A program made the translations under genes and the position numbers. Positions 8,143 to 20,638 of a stretch of DNA of 64,000 bases are shown here, piece after piece. The stretch comes from Chitinimonas sp. BJYL2 (GTDB lineage Bacteria; Pseudomonadota; Gammaproteobacteria; Burkholderiales; Chitinimonadaceae). The notes beneath the pieces were generated by a model. The model made no database searches. It was not told where the DNA came from and saw only the letters and a list, made by a program, of their open reading frames with translations. Numbering within the stretch: the stretch's first letter is position 1; every line of letters begins with the position of its first letter. The stretch covers positions 248,001-312,000 of the forward strand of contig NZ_JANZKW010000003.1 of NCBI RefSeq assembly GCF_027257935.1, given 5' to 3'.

Positions 8143-9531
8143 TTAGCCTTGATCAGCCGCCGGCGGCGCTGCGGGTGCGGGATGCAGCAAGGCCAGCGCG
8201 CCGGCCTCATCCCAGCCTTCGCGCAACACTTTGAGATAGGCCACGCCTTCTTCCGCAATCACGACGGCTTCTTTCACACCGGCCAGCTGCGAGAGCTCGC
8301 GAGCCAGCGCAGGCCCACCTTGCGGCGGCAGGGTGTCGATGTGGTACATCATGGTGCGAACCGGCAGGGGCGGTTTCAGCCCGAAGGTCAGCAGCAGCCA
8401 CACGGCCACCAGGGCGGCGCTGAACAGGTGAACCGGCAAGGCGCCGCCCTGATGGTAAAGCCAGGCACCTACGGCTGAGCCGACGGCAAAGCCCAGCGCC
8501 TGAGTGGTGTTGTACACCCCCATGGCCGTGCCCTTGGCATCCACCGGGGCGAGTTTACTGATCAGGCTGGGCTGGGTGGCTTCAAGGATGTTGAAGGCAA
8601 TGAAGTACACGGTGAGCCAGGCGGCGATGCTGAACAGGGTATCGAGCTTGATGGCCATGCCCAGCTGCGCCAGCAGCATCAATGCAATTGCAGCCAGAAA
8701 GACCTGTTTGAGCCGGTTGCGGGTCTCGCCGATGATCACGGCAGGCACCATGAGCACGAAGCCGATAGCCATGACCGGCAGATAGACCTGCCAGTGCTGG
8801 TTGGCCTGCAATCCAGCGGTCTGGACCAAGGCTAGCGGCAGGGTCACGAACAAGGCCATCTGCGCGGCATGCAGGGCAAACACGCCATAGTTCAGGCGCA
8901 GCAGCTGTGGATCACGGAGCACGCTGCCCAACCGCTTGGGATTGGCCTCGGCATCGGAGTGGAAGCGGCTTTGCGAGGGATCGGGAATGATCAGCCACAC
9001 GCCGGCCATGGCGGCGGCGGCGAGCAGGGCGGTAATCAGGAAGATGCCCGACAAACCTACCGAGGCGGCCAGCAAGGGGGCGGCAACCAGCGAGATGGCG
9101 AAGGACATGCCGATGGAGCCACCAACGATGGCCATCGCCTTGGTGCGGTTCTCCTCTCGCGTCAGGTCGGCGAGCAGGGCTGTGATGGCGGCCGAGATCG
9201 CGCCAGCCCCTTGCAGAGCCCGGCCAATCGCCACGCCCATCAGGGTGTCGGCAAAGGCGGCGACCAGGCTGCCTACGATCAGCAATAACAGGCCGGCATA
9301 GATGACCGGCTTGCGGCCGACATGGTCAGACAGCATGCCCAGCGGCAACTGTAGCAGGGCTTGGGTCAGGCCGTAGATGCCCATGGCAATGCCAACCAGC
9401 GTGTGGTTGTCACCACCCGGCATCTGCGCGGCATACAGCGCAAACACCGGCAGGACAAGGAACATGCCCAGCATGCGCAGGGCATAAAGACCGGCGAGTC
9501 CAAGTGAGGCGCGTGTTTCCAGTGGGGACAT
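8143..9531 (-). CDS. MFS transporter with a C-terminal cytosolic extension
   Basis: A 462-residue inner-membrane transporter with 12 predicted helices. The loop 2-3 signature LPLGMLSDHVGRKPVIYAGL marks a DHA1-like drug/solute exporter. After the last helix (about residue 390) there is an extra domain of about 70 residues (MMYHIDTLPPQGGPALAREL... to the end) that reads like a small beta-alpha-beta ferredoxin-like fold without CxxC. This architecture occurs next to ssb/uvrA in Neisseriales as I recall. Substrate unknown. Confidence 0.87.
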   Translation of the reverse strand: MSPLETRASLGLAGLYALRMLGMFLVLPVFALYAAQMPGGDNHTLVGIAMGIYGLTQALLQLPLGMLSDHVGRKPVIYAGLLLLIVGSLVAAFADTLMGVAIGRALQGAGAISAAITALLADLTREENRTKAMAIVGGSIGMSFAISLVAAPLLAASVGLSGIFLITALLAAAAMAGVWLIIPDPSQSRFHSDAEANPKRLGSVLRDPQLLRLNYGVFALHAAQMALFVTLPLALVQTAGLQANQHWQVYLPVMAIGFVLMVPAVIIGETRNRLKQVFLAAIALMLLAQLGMAIKLDTLFSIAAWLTVYFIAFNILEATQPSLISKLAPVDAKGTAMGVYNTTQALGFAVGSAVGAWLYHQGGALPVHLFSAALVAVWLLLTFGLKPPLPVRTMMYHIDTLPPQGGPALARELSQLAGVKEAVVIAEEGVAYLKVLREGWDEAGALALLHPAPAAPPAADQG

Positions 9532-9645
9532 TCGGTCTGGGCGGGTAAGGCGAAAGGGCGGATTCTAGCAAATCCGGACGCAATGCCCGTGCTCGCCTGG
9601 CCGGGGCCGCTTGCGGACCCCGGTAAATCACCTTTATTGCGCCGC

Positions 9646-12600
9646 TTACAGCACTGACGGATCACGGCCCCGCTGGTGCCGGCTCATGACCAGTTTGTAC
9701 AGCAGGGGAATGGCAAAAAGGGTCAACAAGGTCGAGAAACCCAGACCCCATACGATGGCCGACGCCACCGGCCCCCAGAGCAGGGATTGCCCCCCCAGTC
9801 CGACGGCCAGCGAGAACAAGCCGGCAATCGTGGTGGTGCTGGTGATCAGGATGGGCACCACGCGCCGCCGTGCCGCATAGACGGTGGCGTGAAGCACGCT
9901 CATGCCTGCCAGACGACGCTCGTTGGCGGCATCGATCAGCACGATGGCCGAGTTCACGGCGATCCCTGCCAGCGCGATCACCCCGTAGAGCGTGTACAGA
10001 CTCACCGGGTTGCCGGAGATGAACAGCCCGAAGATCACGCCGGAAAAGGCCAGCGGGACCGTTACCAGGATCAGCAGCGGTTGCCAGTAGCTGCGGAACT
10101 GGGCTGCCAGAATCAGATAGATCAGGCCGATGCCAAGCGCGAACAGCATTTTCATGGCGCCCAGACTTTCTTCGATGTCGTCCAGCTCGCCCGAGAAATC
10201 CAGGCTGACATTCGGGAAGTCCGCCTGCATCCCTGCCCAGGCGGCCTTGAGCTGATCATTGGCCGCGACGGTATCGGTGATCTCCTTGTCCAGATCGCCC
10301 TCCAGCGTAATGGCGCGGCGTAGCTGGTGATGGCGGATAAAGCCCTTGGAGAGTTTGGTTTCGGTATCCACCAGCGTCGCCAGCGGCACCATACCGCCCT
10401 GCGGCAAGGGCAGGCGATAGCTGAGCACATCCTCGATCTTGCTGAGTTCGGCAGGGCGGGCGCGCACGACCACATCCACCTTTTCGCCATCATCGCGGGT
10501 GCTGCTGAGTATCTCGCCCTCGCCAAACAGGCGCAGCGCACGGGCGACATAAGCCGGACTAAGGCCAGCTTGCTCGATGGCCGCGCGGTTCAGTGTGAGC
10601 CGTAGCTCCGAGCGACCCGCCACATCGTCGTCGGTGACATTCTTGGTGCCTGGAATCCGCTTCACAGCCGCCAGCATGCGGTCGGTAGCGGCGCGCAGTT
10701 CGGCATAGTCGTCACCGCGAATCTTCACGCTGATCGCTTTGGCCGTGGGTGGCCCGCCCGACAGCTCCAGAAAGCTGTAGCGCGCCTCCGCGTTAAGATT
10801 CTCGATATCGGCCCGCATGGCCGCGATCACCTCCGGGGTGGTTCGCATATCACCTTGGCGCGCCTGCAGGCTCACGATGACCTGACCGTACTGGTCGCCA
10901 TACAGCGGCTCGGTCTCCGTGAACTTGATCCCTGCCGTGGTACTCACCGAACGCATCTCCCCTTCTTTAAGGTGCTGACGCGCCACTGCCGCCGCCCGCT
11001 CACCGGCCGAGAGGGTCGCTTCCAGCGTGCTGCCCGGTGGCAGATCCACGTTGATGTAGTAGATCCGTAATGGGTCAAAGGCGAAGAACTGCTGCTTGAC
11101 GAGGCCGGTGGCGACCAGCACTGCGGCCAGCAGTACCGAGCCGAAGGTGATCCCGGCAGACAGTTTGGGCCAGCGCATGACCTTAAGCAGCCATTGGGCA
11201 TACCGGAGCCGCAGCGCGTGGGTAAAGCGCTCGCGCCAGATCTGGGTGCGCGATTTCTTCTCGTGCAGATTGATCTTCATGGCCAGCACATGCACCGGGA
11301 TCATCCAGTAGGCCTCGATCAGCGAGACCAGCAGGGCCACCGTGACCACAAACGGCACCCAGAACATGAACTTGCCAAGGATGCCGGGCAACAGCATCAG
11401 GGGCAGAAAGGCCGCGCAGGTGGTCAGTACGGAGCTGGCCACCGGCCAAGCCACCTCCCTGACCCCTTCGAAGACGGCGGTTTGCGGCGCCTCACCGCGT
11501 TGCAGCCGGTAATAGATGGATTCGACGATCACGACGGCGTCGTCTACCAGCATGCCCAGCGCGATCACTACACCCAGCAGGATGGTGAGGTTCAGGGTCG
11601 ACCCCATGGCCGCCACAATCGCAAAAGTGCCCGCCAAGGCAAAGGGAATGCCCAAGCCTACCAGCACCGAAATACGGGTGCCGAGGAAGACCCAGCAGAC
11701 GGCCATGACCAGTATCCACCCGTACAAGGCGTTCGATTCCATGATGCCAATGGCTTCGCGGGTGGGAATCGTCTGATCGTCCAGCAGCACAAGCTGGGCG
11801 CCTTGGGAGGCCAGCAGGCCGTTCTGGGTGGCAATGAAATCATTGATCCGCTCGACGAGATCGAGCGTATTGGTCTTGGCCTGCTTGGTGACCGACAGCA
11901 TCAGCGCTGGTTGGCCGTTATACGAGACCAGCTGACCAACGCGCTCGGTGCCGCGTGACACATCGGCAAGATCGCCTACGCGCAAGGTCTGCTGGCCGAG
12001 CTGTACGGGAATATCCGCCACGTCGACAGGCACCGTGGATTTACCCTCCATGCGCAGCAGCCACTCCCGATCCATGACGCGCACGCGCCCCGCCAAGGTA
12101 TTGCGATACCAGGCCGCCACGGCATCGGAGACCTGCTGTGGGGCCATGCCGCGCGCTGCAAGCGCCGCGGGATCGAATTCCACCTGCAGCTGCGGATCGG
12201 CAAAGCCCGCGGTGATGATCTTGTCCACGCCCTTGATACGTTCGATATCGCCCTTGATACGCACGCCCAGCTTGCGCAGTTGCTCGCCCCCGGCCGGCCC
12301 ATACAAGGCCACAATGGCAGTGGGGAAGCCGTTCGAGGTGGTGATTTCATAAATGCCCGGGTCGTTCGCATCCTGCGGTAGTTCGGTGCTGGCCTTGTTC
12401 TGGATTTCGCGGCGCAGGTCGGCCAGGCGCTTGTCGAACTCCCGCTCGCTCAGCTCATTGAAGCGGATCAGCAGGCTGGAGACATTCTCGCGGCTATTCG
12501 ACTGGACGAACTTCACGTCCTTGATCTGCTTGATGGCGTCTTCCAGCGGCGAGGTCACCTCGCGCTCGATATCCTCCGCGGAGGCGCCGGGCAGGGTGGT

Positions 12601-12744
12601 GATCACGCTCACCCAGTTGAAGTTGATTTCCGGGTCCTGTGCCCGCGGCATGTTCAGGTAGGCCATCAACCCCAGCAGCAACACCACGGCAAACGTGATG
12701 TTGGCGAGCGGGTGGTTATCAATCAGCTTGCGGGCCAGACTCAT
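9646..12744 (-). CDS. RND-family efflux transporter permease (HAE-1 type)
   Basis: A 1032-residue proton-driven inner-membrane pump of the AcrB superfamily. It starts with one helix (ANITFAVVLLLGLMAYLNMPRAQDPEI) and a large periplasmic loop. The helix-4 proton relay GMLVDDAVVIVESI has the expected Asp-Asp pair. A second loop-helix half repeats the layout. Its start overlaps the stop of the adaptor gene by four bases (ATGA), so the two are translationally coupled. No outer-membrane channel or local repressor gene is adjacent. The absence of the metal-site signature argues for small-molecule rather than metal export. Confidence 0.93.
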   Translation of the reverse strand: MSLARKLIDNHPLANITFAVVLLLGLMAYLNMPRAQDPEINFNWVSVITTLPGASAEDIEREVTSPLEDAIKQIKDVKFVQSNSRENVSSLLIRFNELSEREFDKRLADLRREIQNKASTELPQDANDPGIYEITTSNGFPTAIVALYGPAGGEQLRKLGVRIKGDIERIKGVDKIITAGFADPQLQVEFDPAALAARGMAPQQVSDAVAAWYRNTLAGRVRVMDREWLLRMEGKSTVPVDVADIPVQLGQQTLRVGDLADVSRGTERVGQLVSYNGQPALMLSVTKQAKTNTLDLVERINDFIATQNGLLASQGAQLVLLDDQTIPTREAIGIMESNALYGWILVMAVCWVFLGTRISVLVGLGIPFALAGTFAIVAAMGSTLNLTILLGVVIALGMLVDDAVVIVESIYYRLQRGEAPQTAVFEGVREVAWPVASSVLTTCAAFLPLMLLPGILGKFMFWVPFVVTVALLVSLIEAYWMIPVHVLAMKINLHEKKSRTQIWRERFTHALRLRYAQWLLKVMRWPKLSAGITFGSVLLAAVLVATGLVKQQFFAFDPLRIYYINVDLPPGSTLEATLSAGERAAAVARQHLKEGEMRSVSTTAGIKFTETEPLYGDQYGQVIVSLQARQGDMRTTPEVIAAMRADIENLNAEARYSFLELSGGPPTAKAISVKIRGDDYAELRAATDRMLAAVKRIPGTKNVTDDDVAGRSELRLTLNRAAIEQAGLSPAYVARALRLFGEGEILSSTRDDGEKVDVVVRARPAELSKIEDVLSYRLPLPQGGMVPLATLVDTETKLSKGFIRHHQLRRAITLEGDLDKEITDTVAANDQLKAAWAGMQADFPNVSLDFSGELDDIEESLGAMKMLFALGIGLIYLILAAQFRSYWQPLLILVTVPLAFSGVIFGLFISGNPVSLYTLYGVIALAGIAVNSAIVLIDAANERRLAGMSVLHATVYAARRRVVPILITSTTTIAGLFSLAVGLGGQSLLWGPVASAIVWGLGFSTLLTLFAIPLLYKLVMSRHQRGRDPSVL

Positions 12745-13739
12745 GGTTGTTTTCCGGTACGTGCCGCCTCCACGCCCAAGCCATGGCGACCTTGATCGAT
12801 GATCACGGTGCTCAGCGGCCAGTCCAGTTCAACCGGCCGTCCGGCCAGGGCGCCTGGCACAGGCTTGAAGACGGGCTTGCCGCCCTCCAGTACGAAGATG
12901 CCCAGTTGCTTGCCCCGCTGTTGCAGATAGGCCGCCGGGAGTGTGGGGCGGCTGCTGTGCCAGCGCAGGCTGCCTGCCTGGCCCGCAGGCAAGGCACTTG
13001 CCGCCTCGAAAATGGCGTCGCTGGTCTGGGCCGTCGCGTCCAGCACCGGTGACACGCGCAGCAGTTTGACCGGGACGCGGCCGTTGCTGCTCACAAACGC
13101 CAGCTTGCCGGCACCGGCCACGCTGCCGCGCTCCGCAGCGGCAAGCCGCGCGCGAATCTGTCGATGGCTCGCTGCGCTGAACTCGAGCATGGCCTGCCCT
13201 GGCGCTACGGTATCGCCCACCGAGACCAGTCGTTCGCGTACCACGCCATCAAAGGGGGCGGGCAAGATGGTGTTGTCGAGAGCCAGCTTGGCACTGGCGA
13301 CGCCTTGCTCGGCCATGCGCAACTCGGCATCCAGCACCGCACGTTCGGTTTCCCGCTGCCGCAAGGCATCCGCACTGATGAAAGCCTGTTGATTCAGGGC
13401 GCGTGCCTGATCGAGCTGAAGCTGGCTGAGTCTGACCCGGCTCTGCAGGAGCGCTAGCTGGGCCTGCGCCCGTTTGAACTCGATCTGATACTGGCGCGCA
13501 TCCAGGCGGGCCAGCACGGCACCTCGTTTGAACGATGCTCCAATCTCGGCGGGCAGGCTTTCCAGCCGTCCCCCCACCTCGGCAGCAAGGCGGGCTTGCC
13601 GATCACTGACCACGGTGGCCAGCACTTGCTGTTCGGGGTAAATCGCCAGTTCCGACAAGGGCCGACTGGTGTAGGCCGGCTTGGCCGCGATAGCCGAGGC
13701 GGCCACCAGGGCCAGCAATAGGTAAGCAAGCAGTTTCAT
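12741..13739 (-). CDS. RND efflux periplasmic adaptor (membrane fusion protein)
   Basis: A 332-residue adaptor joining the RND pump to an outer-membrane channel. A signal peptide (LLAYLLLALVAASAIAA) starts at the ATG at 13739, preferred over an upstream in-frame start at 13751. A lipoyl-like half (VGGRLESLPAEIGASFKRG), a helical hairpin (about residues 80-150) and the returning half (ILPAPFDGVVRERLVSVGD) follow in order. It is the first gene of a two-gene operon with the RND permease and is divergent from uvrA. Confidence 0.9.
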   Translation of the reverse strand: MKLLAYLLLALVAASAIAAKPAYTSRPLSELAIYPEQQVLATVVSDRQARLAAEVGGRLESLPAEIGASFKRGAVLARLDARQYQIEFKRAQAQLALLQSRVRLSQLQLDQARALNQQAFISADALRQRETERAVLDAELRMAEQGVASAKLALDNTILPAPFDGVVRERLVSVGDTVAPGQAMLEFSAASHRQIRARLAAAERGSVAGAGKLAFVSSNGRVPVKLLRVSPVLDATAQTSDAIFEAASALPAGQAGSLRWHSSRPTLPAAYLQQRGKQLGIFVLEGGKPVFKPVPGALAGRPVELDWPLSTVIIDQGRHGLGVEAARTGKQP

Positions 13740-13924
13740 GATGGCGCGCAATGATGGGTAGGGTTGTGGCGCATTCTACGCAGGGCGCGGCCCAGTTGGG
13801 CTGCGCCAATGTCTGGGCGGGAGTCATTGGCATCTTCCTCGTGGCTGGACACACGGACAACTGCGTCTGGCGGGTGAAGTCCGGTAAACTGGCGGGTCGC
13901 CCTTTTGTTGTCTGAGCCCGGTCC

Positions 13925-16765
<2,841 letters not shown>

Positions 16766-16782
16766 TCGCATCGCGTTCCGCA

Positions 16783-16814
16783 CAACAATGCCCGCCTTCA
16801 TGCGGGCATTGTTG
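16783..16814 (+). terminator. Hairpin terminator after uvrA
   Basis: CAACAATGCCCGC/GCGGGCATTGTTG forms a 13-base perfect stem with a 6-base loop, 18 bases after the uvrA stop. The tail is only moderately T-rich. Confidence 0.75.
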
Positions 16815-17192
16815 TTGAAGGACCACGAAGGCGCTTACCCGGTGCCTTTGGGCTTGGCTCATTTGTGCGGCCAGTTTTGGCAATTGTTGACATATAAGCC
16901 GCTGCTGTTTGGATGCCACTGTCATGCTTGCTAGACTGCTGCCGCGAAACCCTGCACGGCAAACGGACAAGAACAGATCAGGCCGGCGGGGAGGCGATGG
17001 CAGCATTGACAGGGAGGAATGCGCGGGGCTGACTGGGCGGGCAACAAAGCCGGCCAGATCATCAGCACGCGGACTCGCGACAGACGGGCAGACGATGTTG
17101 CTGCCGGCACCTATCCTGCATTGTTGATCCATGTGCTCGCATCGCTACCGTCCGGTAGGGGTGAGTGTCTGGTTGCTATACAGGGAGATGCA
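16815..17192 (+). promoter_or_regulatory. Gene-free leader region of the envelope operon
   Basis: About 378 bases without a convincing gene. A TTGACA hexamer lies at 16887-16892 and a TAGACT hexamer at 16932-16937, but they are not correctly spaced with each other, so any promoter assignment here is tentative. The region ends with the AGGGAG ribosome site for the lipoprotein gene at 17193. The long leader could hold regulation for the downstream operon; I see no recognised riboswitch. Confidence 0.35.
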
Positions 17193-18689
17193 ATGAACGT
17201 TTCAGTACGCGGTAGCTTCGGATTGCTGCTGCTTGTCCTCATGACCGGTTGCGCGTCGATGCAAAGCCACGATAGCCGCAGCCAGGATATTGCCAAAGCT
17301 CGCAAGACCGGGGGCATCCCGGCGGCCTTGCAACAGCTGGATGCCTCAAGCAGCGACAAGGAAGAGCTGCTCTACAACCTGGAGCGCGGCGAACTGTTGC
17401 GCTTGAACCAGCAGATCCCCGAAAGCACCGCGGCCCTGCTCAAGGCCGATGCCAAGGTCAGCGAGTGGGAAGAAAAAGCCAAGACCAGCCCGGACAAGCT
17501 GCTGGGTATGGCCGGCGCGGCGCTGATCAGCGAGCGTCTCAAGGCGTATGAAGGCCACGATTACGAGAAAGTCTGGCTGAGCACGCGTCTGGCCATGAAC
17601 CGGATTGCCGCCAACGACCTCGATAACGCCCGTGTCGATATCAAACGCACCCACGAGCGCGAAGCCGTGATTGCCGAGCTGCGCGCCAAGGAAGCCGTCA
17701 AGGCCGAGCAGGATGCCAAAGAGAAGGGCGCCCAGACGCAGAACACCGAGCTCAATGGCTACCCGGTCGAGACGCTGAACGACCCTGAAGTGCTCAAGCT
17801 CAAGAACGGTTACCAGAATGCGCTGAGCCACTATCTAGCCGGCTTCACCTATGAAGTGCTGGGCGAATCGGGCCTGGCTGCACCAGGTTACCGCAAGGCG
17901 ATTGAACTGCGCCCGGACACGGCGGTCCTTGAGGAGGGCCTGCGCGGGCTGGATGCACGCAGCAGCTTCATGCTCAAGCGCAAGCAACGTCAGACGGATG
18001 TGCTGTTCATGATCGAGGCGGGTACGGCACCTGCGCGGGTATCCAAGCAGTTCACGCTGCCGATTTTCTGGCAGGGCTATCGCACCGTGAGCATTTCCTA
18101 CCCGGTCATCCAGCCGTCGGTGGAGCCATTCCTGGGTAGCGTCAGCCTCGGTGGTCAGAGCTTCAAGCTCGAACCCGTGGTGGACCTGAACGTGATGGCG
18201 CGGCGCCAGCTCAAGGAAGAAATGCCCGGCATGATCCTGCGCAACGTGACACGCGCGGTCACCAAATACGCGGTGCAAAAAGAAGTGGAAAAGCGCACCG
18301 GCCTGATCGGTGGCCTGATTGCCACCGTGGTCTCGGTCGCCACCGAGCAGGCGGATGATCGCATGTGGCGCCAGCTGCCCGGCCGCGTGTATCTGGCCCG
18401 TGGTCTGGTCACGCCCGGTGAGTACCCGCTGCTGATCGATGGCCGCGAAACCCACCGGATCAAGATTGATGGCCAGTACGCCGTGGTGCCGCTGCGTCTC
18501 TATGAAGACATGGTCGTGCCAGGCCCGATCAGCACCTTTGGCGCGCTGCCGCAGTTCGAGATCGCTGCACCGGCCAAGCCCGAAGCCAAGCCGGCGGCTA
18601 CCAGCAAGAAGACCAAGGCCGCCAAGCCTGCCAAACCGGCCAAGAAAGACAGCAAGCAAGACGGCAAGCCTGCGCCCAGCGCAAGTTGA
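17193..18689 (+). CDS. COG3014-like outer-membrane lipoprotein of unknown function
   Basis: A 498-residue lipoprotein. The start is the ATG at 17193, with AGGGAG upstream and a lipoprotein signal (LLLLVLMTGC, lipobox cysteine about residue 20). The first half is helical and TPR-like (LLYNLERGELLRLNQQIPES, then YLAGFTYEVLGESGLAAPGYRKAIEL). The second half is beta-rich. The last 40 residues form an Ala/Lys/Pro tail. I recognise the pattern as the COG3014 family, which neighbours LpoB and YcfL homologues in several gammaproteobacteria, as here. A role in envelope or peptidoglycan synthesis is inferred from those neighbours only. Confidence 0.75.
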   Translation: MNVSVRGSFGLLLLVLMTGCASMQSHDSRSQDIAKARKTGGIPAALQQLDASSSDKEELLYNLERGELLRLNQQIPESTAALLKADAKVSEWEEKAKTSPDKLLGMAGAALISERLKAYEGHDYEKVWLSTRLAMNRIAANDLDNARVDIKRTHEREAVIAELRAKEAVKAEQDAKEKGAQTQNTELNGYPVETLNDPEVLKLKNGYQNALSHYLAGFTYEVLGESGLAAPGYRKAIELRPDTAVLEEGLRGLDARSSFMLKRKQRQTDVLFMIEAGTAPARVSKQFTLPIFWQGYRTVSISYPVIQPSVEPFLGSVSLGGQSFKLEPVVDLNVMARRQLKEEMPGMILRNVTRAVTKYAVQKEVEKRTGLIGGLIATVVSVATEQADDRMWRQLPGRVYLARGLVTPGEYPLLIDGRETHRIKIDGQYAVVPLRLYEDMVVPGPISTFGALPQFEIAAPAKPEAKPAATSKKTKAAKPAKPAKKDSKQDGKPAPSAS

Positions 18690-18728
18690 TGCCGGTACCG
18701 ATCGATCTGTTTTGACGAGGAAAATCCG

Positions 18729-19106
18729 ATGAAAAAGCTGCTTACCGTAACCCTGCTGGCTGCCGGCCTGTGCCTGCCCGCCCATGCGGGCGATGACGAC
18801 AAGACCTCTCCGGCGATTGCCGCCAAGCTGATGCTGCGTGGCGATGCCGGCAGCATCAAGGTGGCCGAGATGCGTATCTCCCGCAAGAACGATGTGCTGG
18901 TGGTGCAGGCGGACCTGCAGAACAAGAGCAAGTTCGATACACGTATGTACTACCGCTTCCGCTGGCTCGATGCCAATGGCAGCCAGGTAGGCGACGATAC
19001 GGCCTGGAACCAGCTCAATGTGATGGGCAAGCAGCAGACCACCATCAAGGGCGTGGCGGCGCACTCGTCGGTGACGGACTTCCGCATCGAAATGAATATG
19101 GAGTGA
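18729..19106 (+). CDS. YcfL-like periplasmic protein (DUF1425)
   Basis: A 125-residue exported protein with a GAGGA ribosome site and a signal peptide ending LPAHA. The body (DVLVVQADLQNKSKFDTRMY, YRFRWLDANG, then TIKGVAAHSSVTDFRIEM) is the immunoglobulin-like YcfL/DUF1425 pattern. E. coli YcfL is a lipoprotein encoded next to lpoB; this one lacks a lipobox and looks soluble. It is the second gene of the envelope operon, 39 bases after the COG3014-like gene. Confidence 0.8.
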   Translation: MKKLLTVTLLAAGLCLPAHAGDDDKTSPAIAAKLMLRGDAGSIKVAEMRISRKNDVLVVQADLQNKSKFDTRMYYRFRWLDANGSQVGDDTAWNQLNVMGKQQTTIKGVAAHSSVTDFRIEMNME

Positions 19107-19159
19107 TACGGCGCACGGACTGCCGTATCAGCAAGAACCTGCACTTAAGGATGAAACCC

Positions 19160-19771
19160 ATGATTACCAAGAAACATCTCGCCCTCGCCATCGGCATCAT
19201 CGTGGCCGCTGCCCCGATCACCGCTTGTACCACCCGCGTCTCCTCGCCGGTAGTCCGCTTCGATCGCGAAGTGAACTACGGCGATGCCAAGGCCGTGGAA
19301 CTGGTCACCAATGAATTCGGCTCGACCGATCTGCAGATGATCGCCGAGAAGATGGTGGGCAGCCTGCTCGAAACCGGCATTTTCCAGGGCCGCCCCACGG
19401 TGACGATCTCGACCGTGAAGAACAAGACCAGCGAGTACATCGACACGACCAACGTGATGAACTCGATCCAGACCCAGCTGGTGAAGTCGGGCAAGGTGCG
19501 TTTCACCCGTTCGATCCAGGAAATGCAGGCGGGCGTGGACGAGCTGCAACGCCAGAACCAGAGCGGCCTGTACAAGCAGAACAGCACCGCCAAAGTTGGC
19601 CAGATGACCGCCGCCAAGTACCAGCTCGAAGGCGAGCTGACCAGCATCGTCAAGCAGAACAACAACACCAAGGACGTGTTCTACAAGTTCACGCTGAAGA
19701 TGTTCGACGTAGCCGAGGGCACGATCGAATGGCAGGACGAGAAGGAAATCCGCAAGACTTCCAAACGTTAA
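19160..19771 (+). CDS. lpoB: LpoB-like penicillin-binding protein activator lipoprotein
   Basis: A 203-residue lipoprotein. The ATG at 19160 has TAAGG nine bases upstream, better placed than for the in-frame ATG at 19151. A lipobox (AAPITAC) is followed by the LpoB pattern: NEFGSTDLQMIAEKMVGSLL, RPTVTISTVKNKTSEYIDTT, and TAAKYQLEGELTSIVKQ. In E. coli LpoB reaches from the outer membrane to activate the glycosyltransferase of PBP1b. Here it lacks the long disordered linker of the E. coli protein. The YcfL neighbour supports the assignment. Confidence 0.87.
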   Translation: MITKKHLALAIGIIVAAAPITACTTRVSSPVVRFDREVNYGDAKAVELVTNEFGSTDLQMIAEKMVGSLLETGIFQGRPTVTISTVKNKTSEYIDTTNVMNSIQTQLVKSGKVRFTRSIQEMQAGVDELQRQNQSGLYKQNSTAKVGQMTAAKYQLEGELTSIVKQNNNTKDVFYKFTLKMFDVAEGTIEWQDEKEIRKTSKR

Positions 19772-19780
19772 GGAGCGGAC

Positions 19781-20638
19781 ATGACAACCACTTCCCGCAT
19801 TTTCCTGTCGCTGCTGGCGATTGCCGGTCTTAGCGTATCGGCCTTTGCCAATAAGGGCCCGAAGATCGCCGTGACCGATCTGGCTTACACCGAGGCCGTG
19901 TCGGAGTACTTTGCCGTCGCCAAGATCAAGAGCCAGAGCGCGCTGACTGCCAATGCCGGCGGTTTTGCCGCCAGCAGCTCGGGCGAGGCCCAGTATGTGG
20001 CCGGCACGTACAGCTATCTGGAACAGCGCGAGCTGTATGGCTTTACCAATGATCTGAAGGGCGCGCTGCTCAAGGGCACGGGCTTTCAGCTGATCCAGAG
20101 CCGTGCGTTCGATTCGGGCCAGCCGCAGCCGACCAAGGCCGAGCAGGTGTACCAGCAGATGCAGACCGGCAAGATCAGCAAGCCGGTCAAGCAGCCGCAG
20201 GTGCGTGACATTGTGGATCGCATCCGCAAGGGCGAGTTCAAGGGGGCTGATTACGTGCTGTTCGGCACGATGACCAGCATCCAGTTCCGCGACGAACTCT
20301 CGCCGCTGCAAGGTACGACCAGCGCGTCCTACACCTACAGCCTGGATCTGGTAGCCGACTTTTCGCTGATCAACACCAAGACGCTGGCGATTACCGCCGC
20401 GTTCTCGGCACAAGGCGCCGGCGCCGAGACCAAGCTGCTGTCGAACCGTGGCGATGTGGTGCGTCCGAACCGCGGCAAGGTCATACGCGAGACTTCGCTG
20501 TCGCTTGCGTCGAGCGCTTACGACCAGTTGGTGGATCAGCTGGGTCTGGTGAACGACAACCCGCTGGTCAAGCCGGAGTCATCTACACCCAAGCCTGCCA
20601 AGCCGGCCGCGAGCGAAGAGGTCATCATCCTCAAATGA
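19781..20638 (+). CDS. CsgG-like exported protein of the envelope operon
   Basis: A 285-residue protein starting nine bases after lpoB with a TAAGGAGC ribosome site. The signal peptide ends VSAFA without a lipobox. The pattern KIAVTDLAYTEAVSEYF, LKGALLKGTGFQLIQSRAFD, GADYVLFGTMTSIQ and VADFSLINTKTLAITAAFSA resembles the CsgG/LpoB/TolB-N fold family (nucleotide-free periplasmic domain, fold inferred). The C-terminus is Pro/Lys-rich. Whether it binds LpoB or another operon member is unknown. Confidence in the family is moderate. Confidence 0.65.
   Translation: MTTTSRIFLSLLAIAGLSVSAFANKGPKIAVTDLAYTEAVSEYFAVAKIKSQSALTANAGGFAASSSGEAQYVAGTYSYLEQRELYGFTNDLKGALLKGTGFQLIQSRAFDSGQPQPTKAEQVYQQMQTGKISKPVKQPQVRDIVDRIRKGEFKGADYVLFGTMTSIQFRDELSPLQGTTSASYTYSLDLVADFSLINTKTLAITAAFSAQGAGAETKLLSNRGDVVRPNRGKVIRETSLSLASSAYDQLVDQLGLVNDNPLVKPESSTPKPAKPAASEEVIILK

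Noticed and set aside
9600-9623. Hairpin CCGGGG...CCCCGG as RND operon terminator
   Set aside because: The stem is plausible but no T-run follows on the minus strand, so I did not list it as a terminator.
13740-13924. LexA/SOS box ahead of uvrA
   Set aside because: No CTGT-N8-ACAG sequence is present in the spacer between the RND operon and uvrA.
16887-16937. Complete sigma-70 promoter before the envelope operon
   Set aside because: TTGACA at 16887 and TAGACT at 16932 are 39 bases apart, too far to act together; no better -10 was found at 17 bases.
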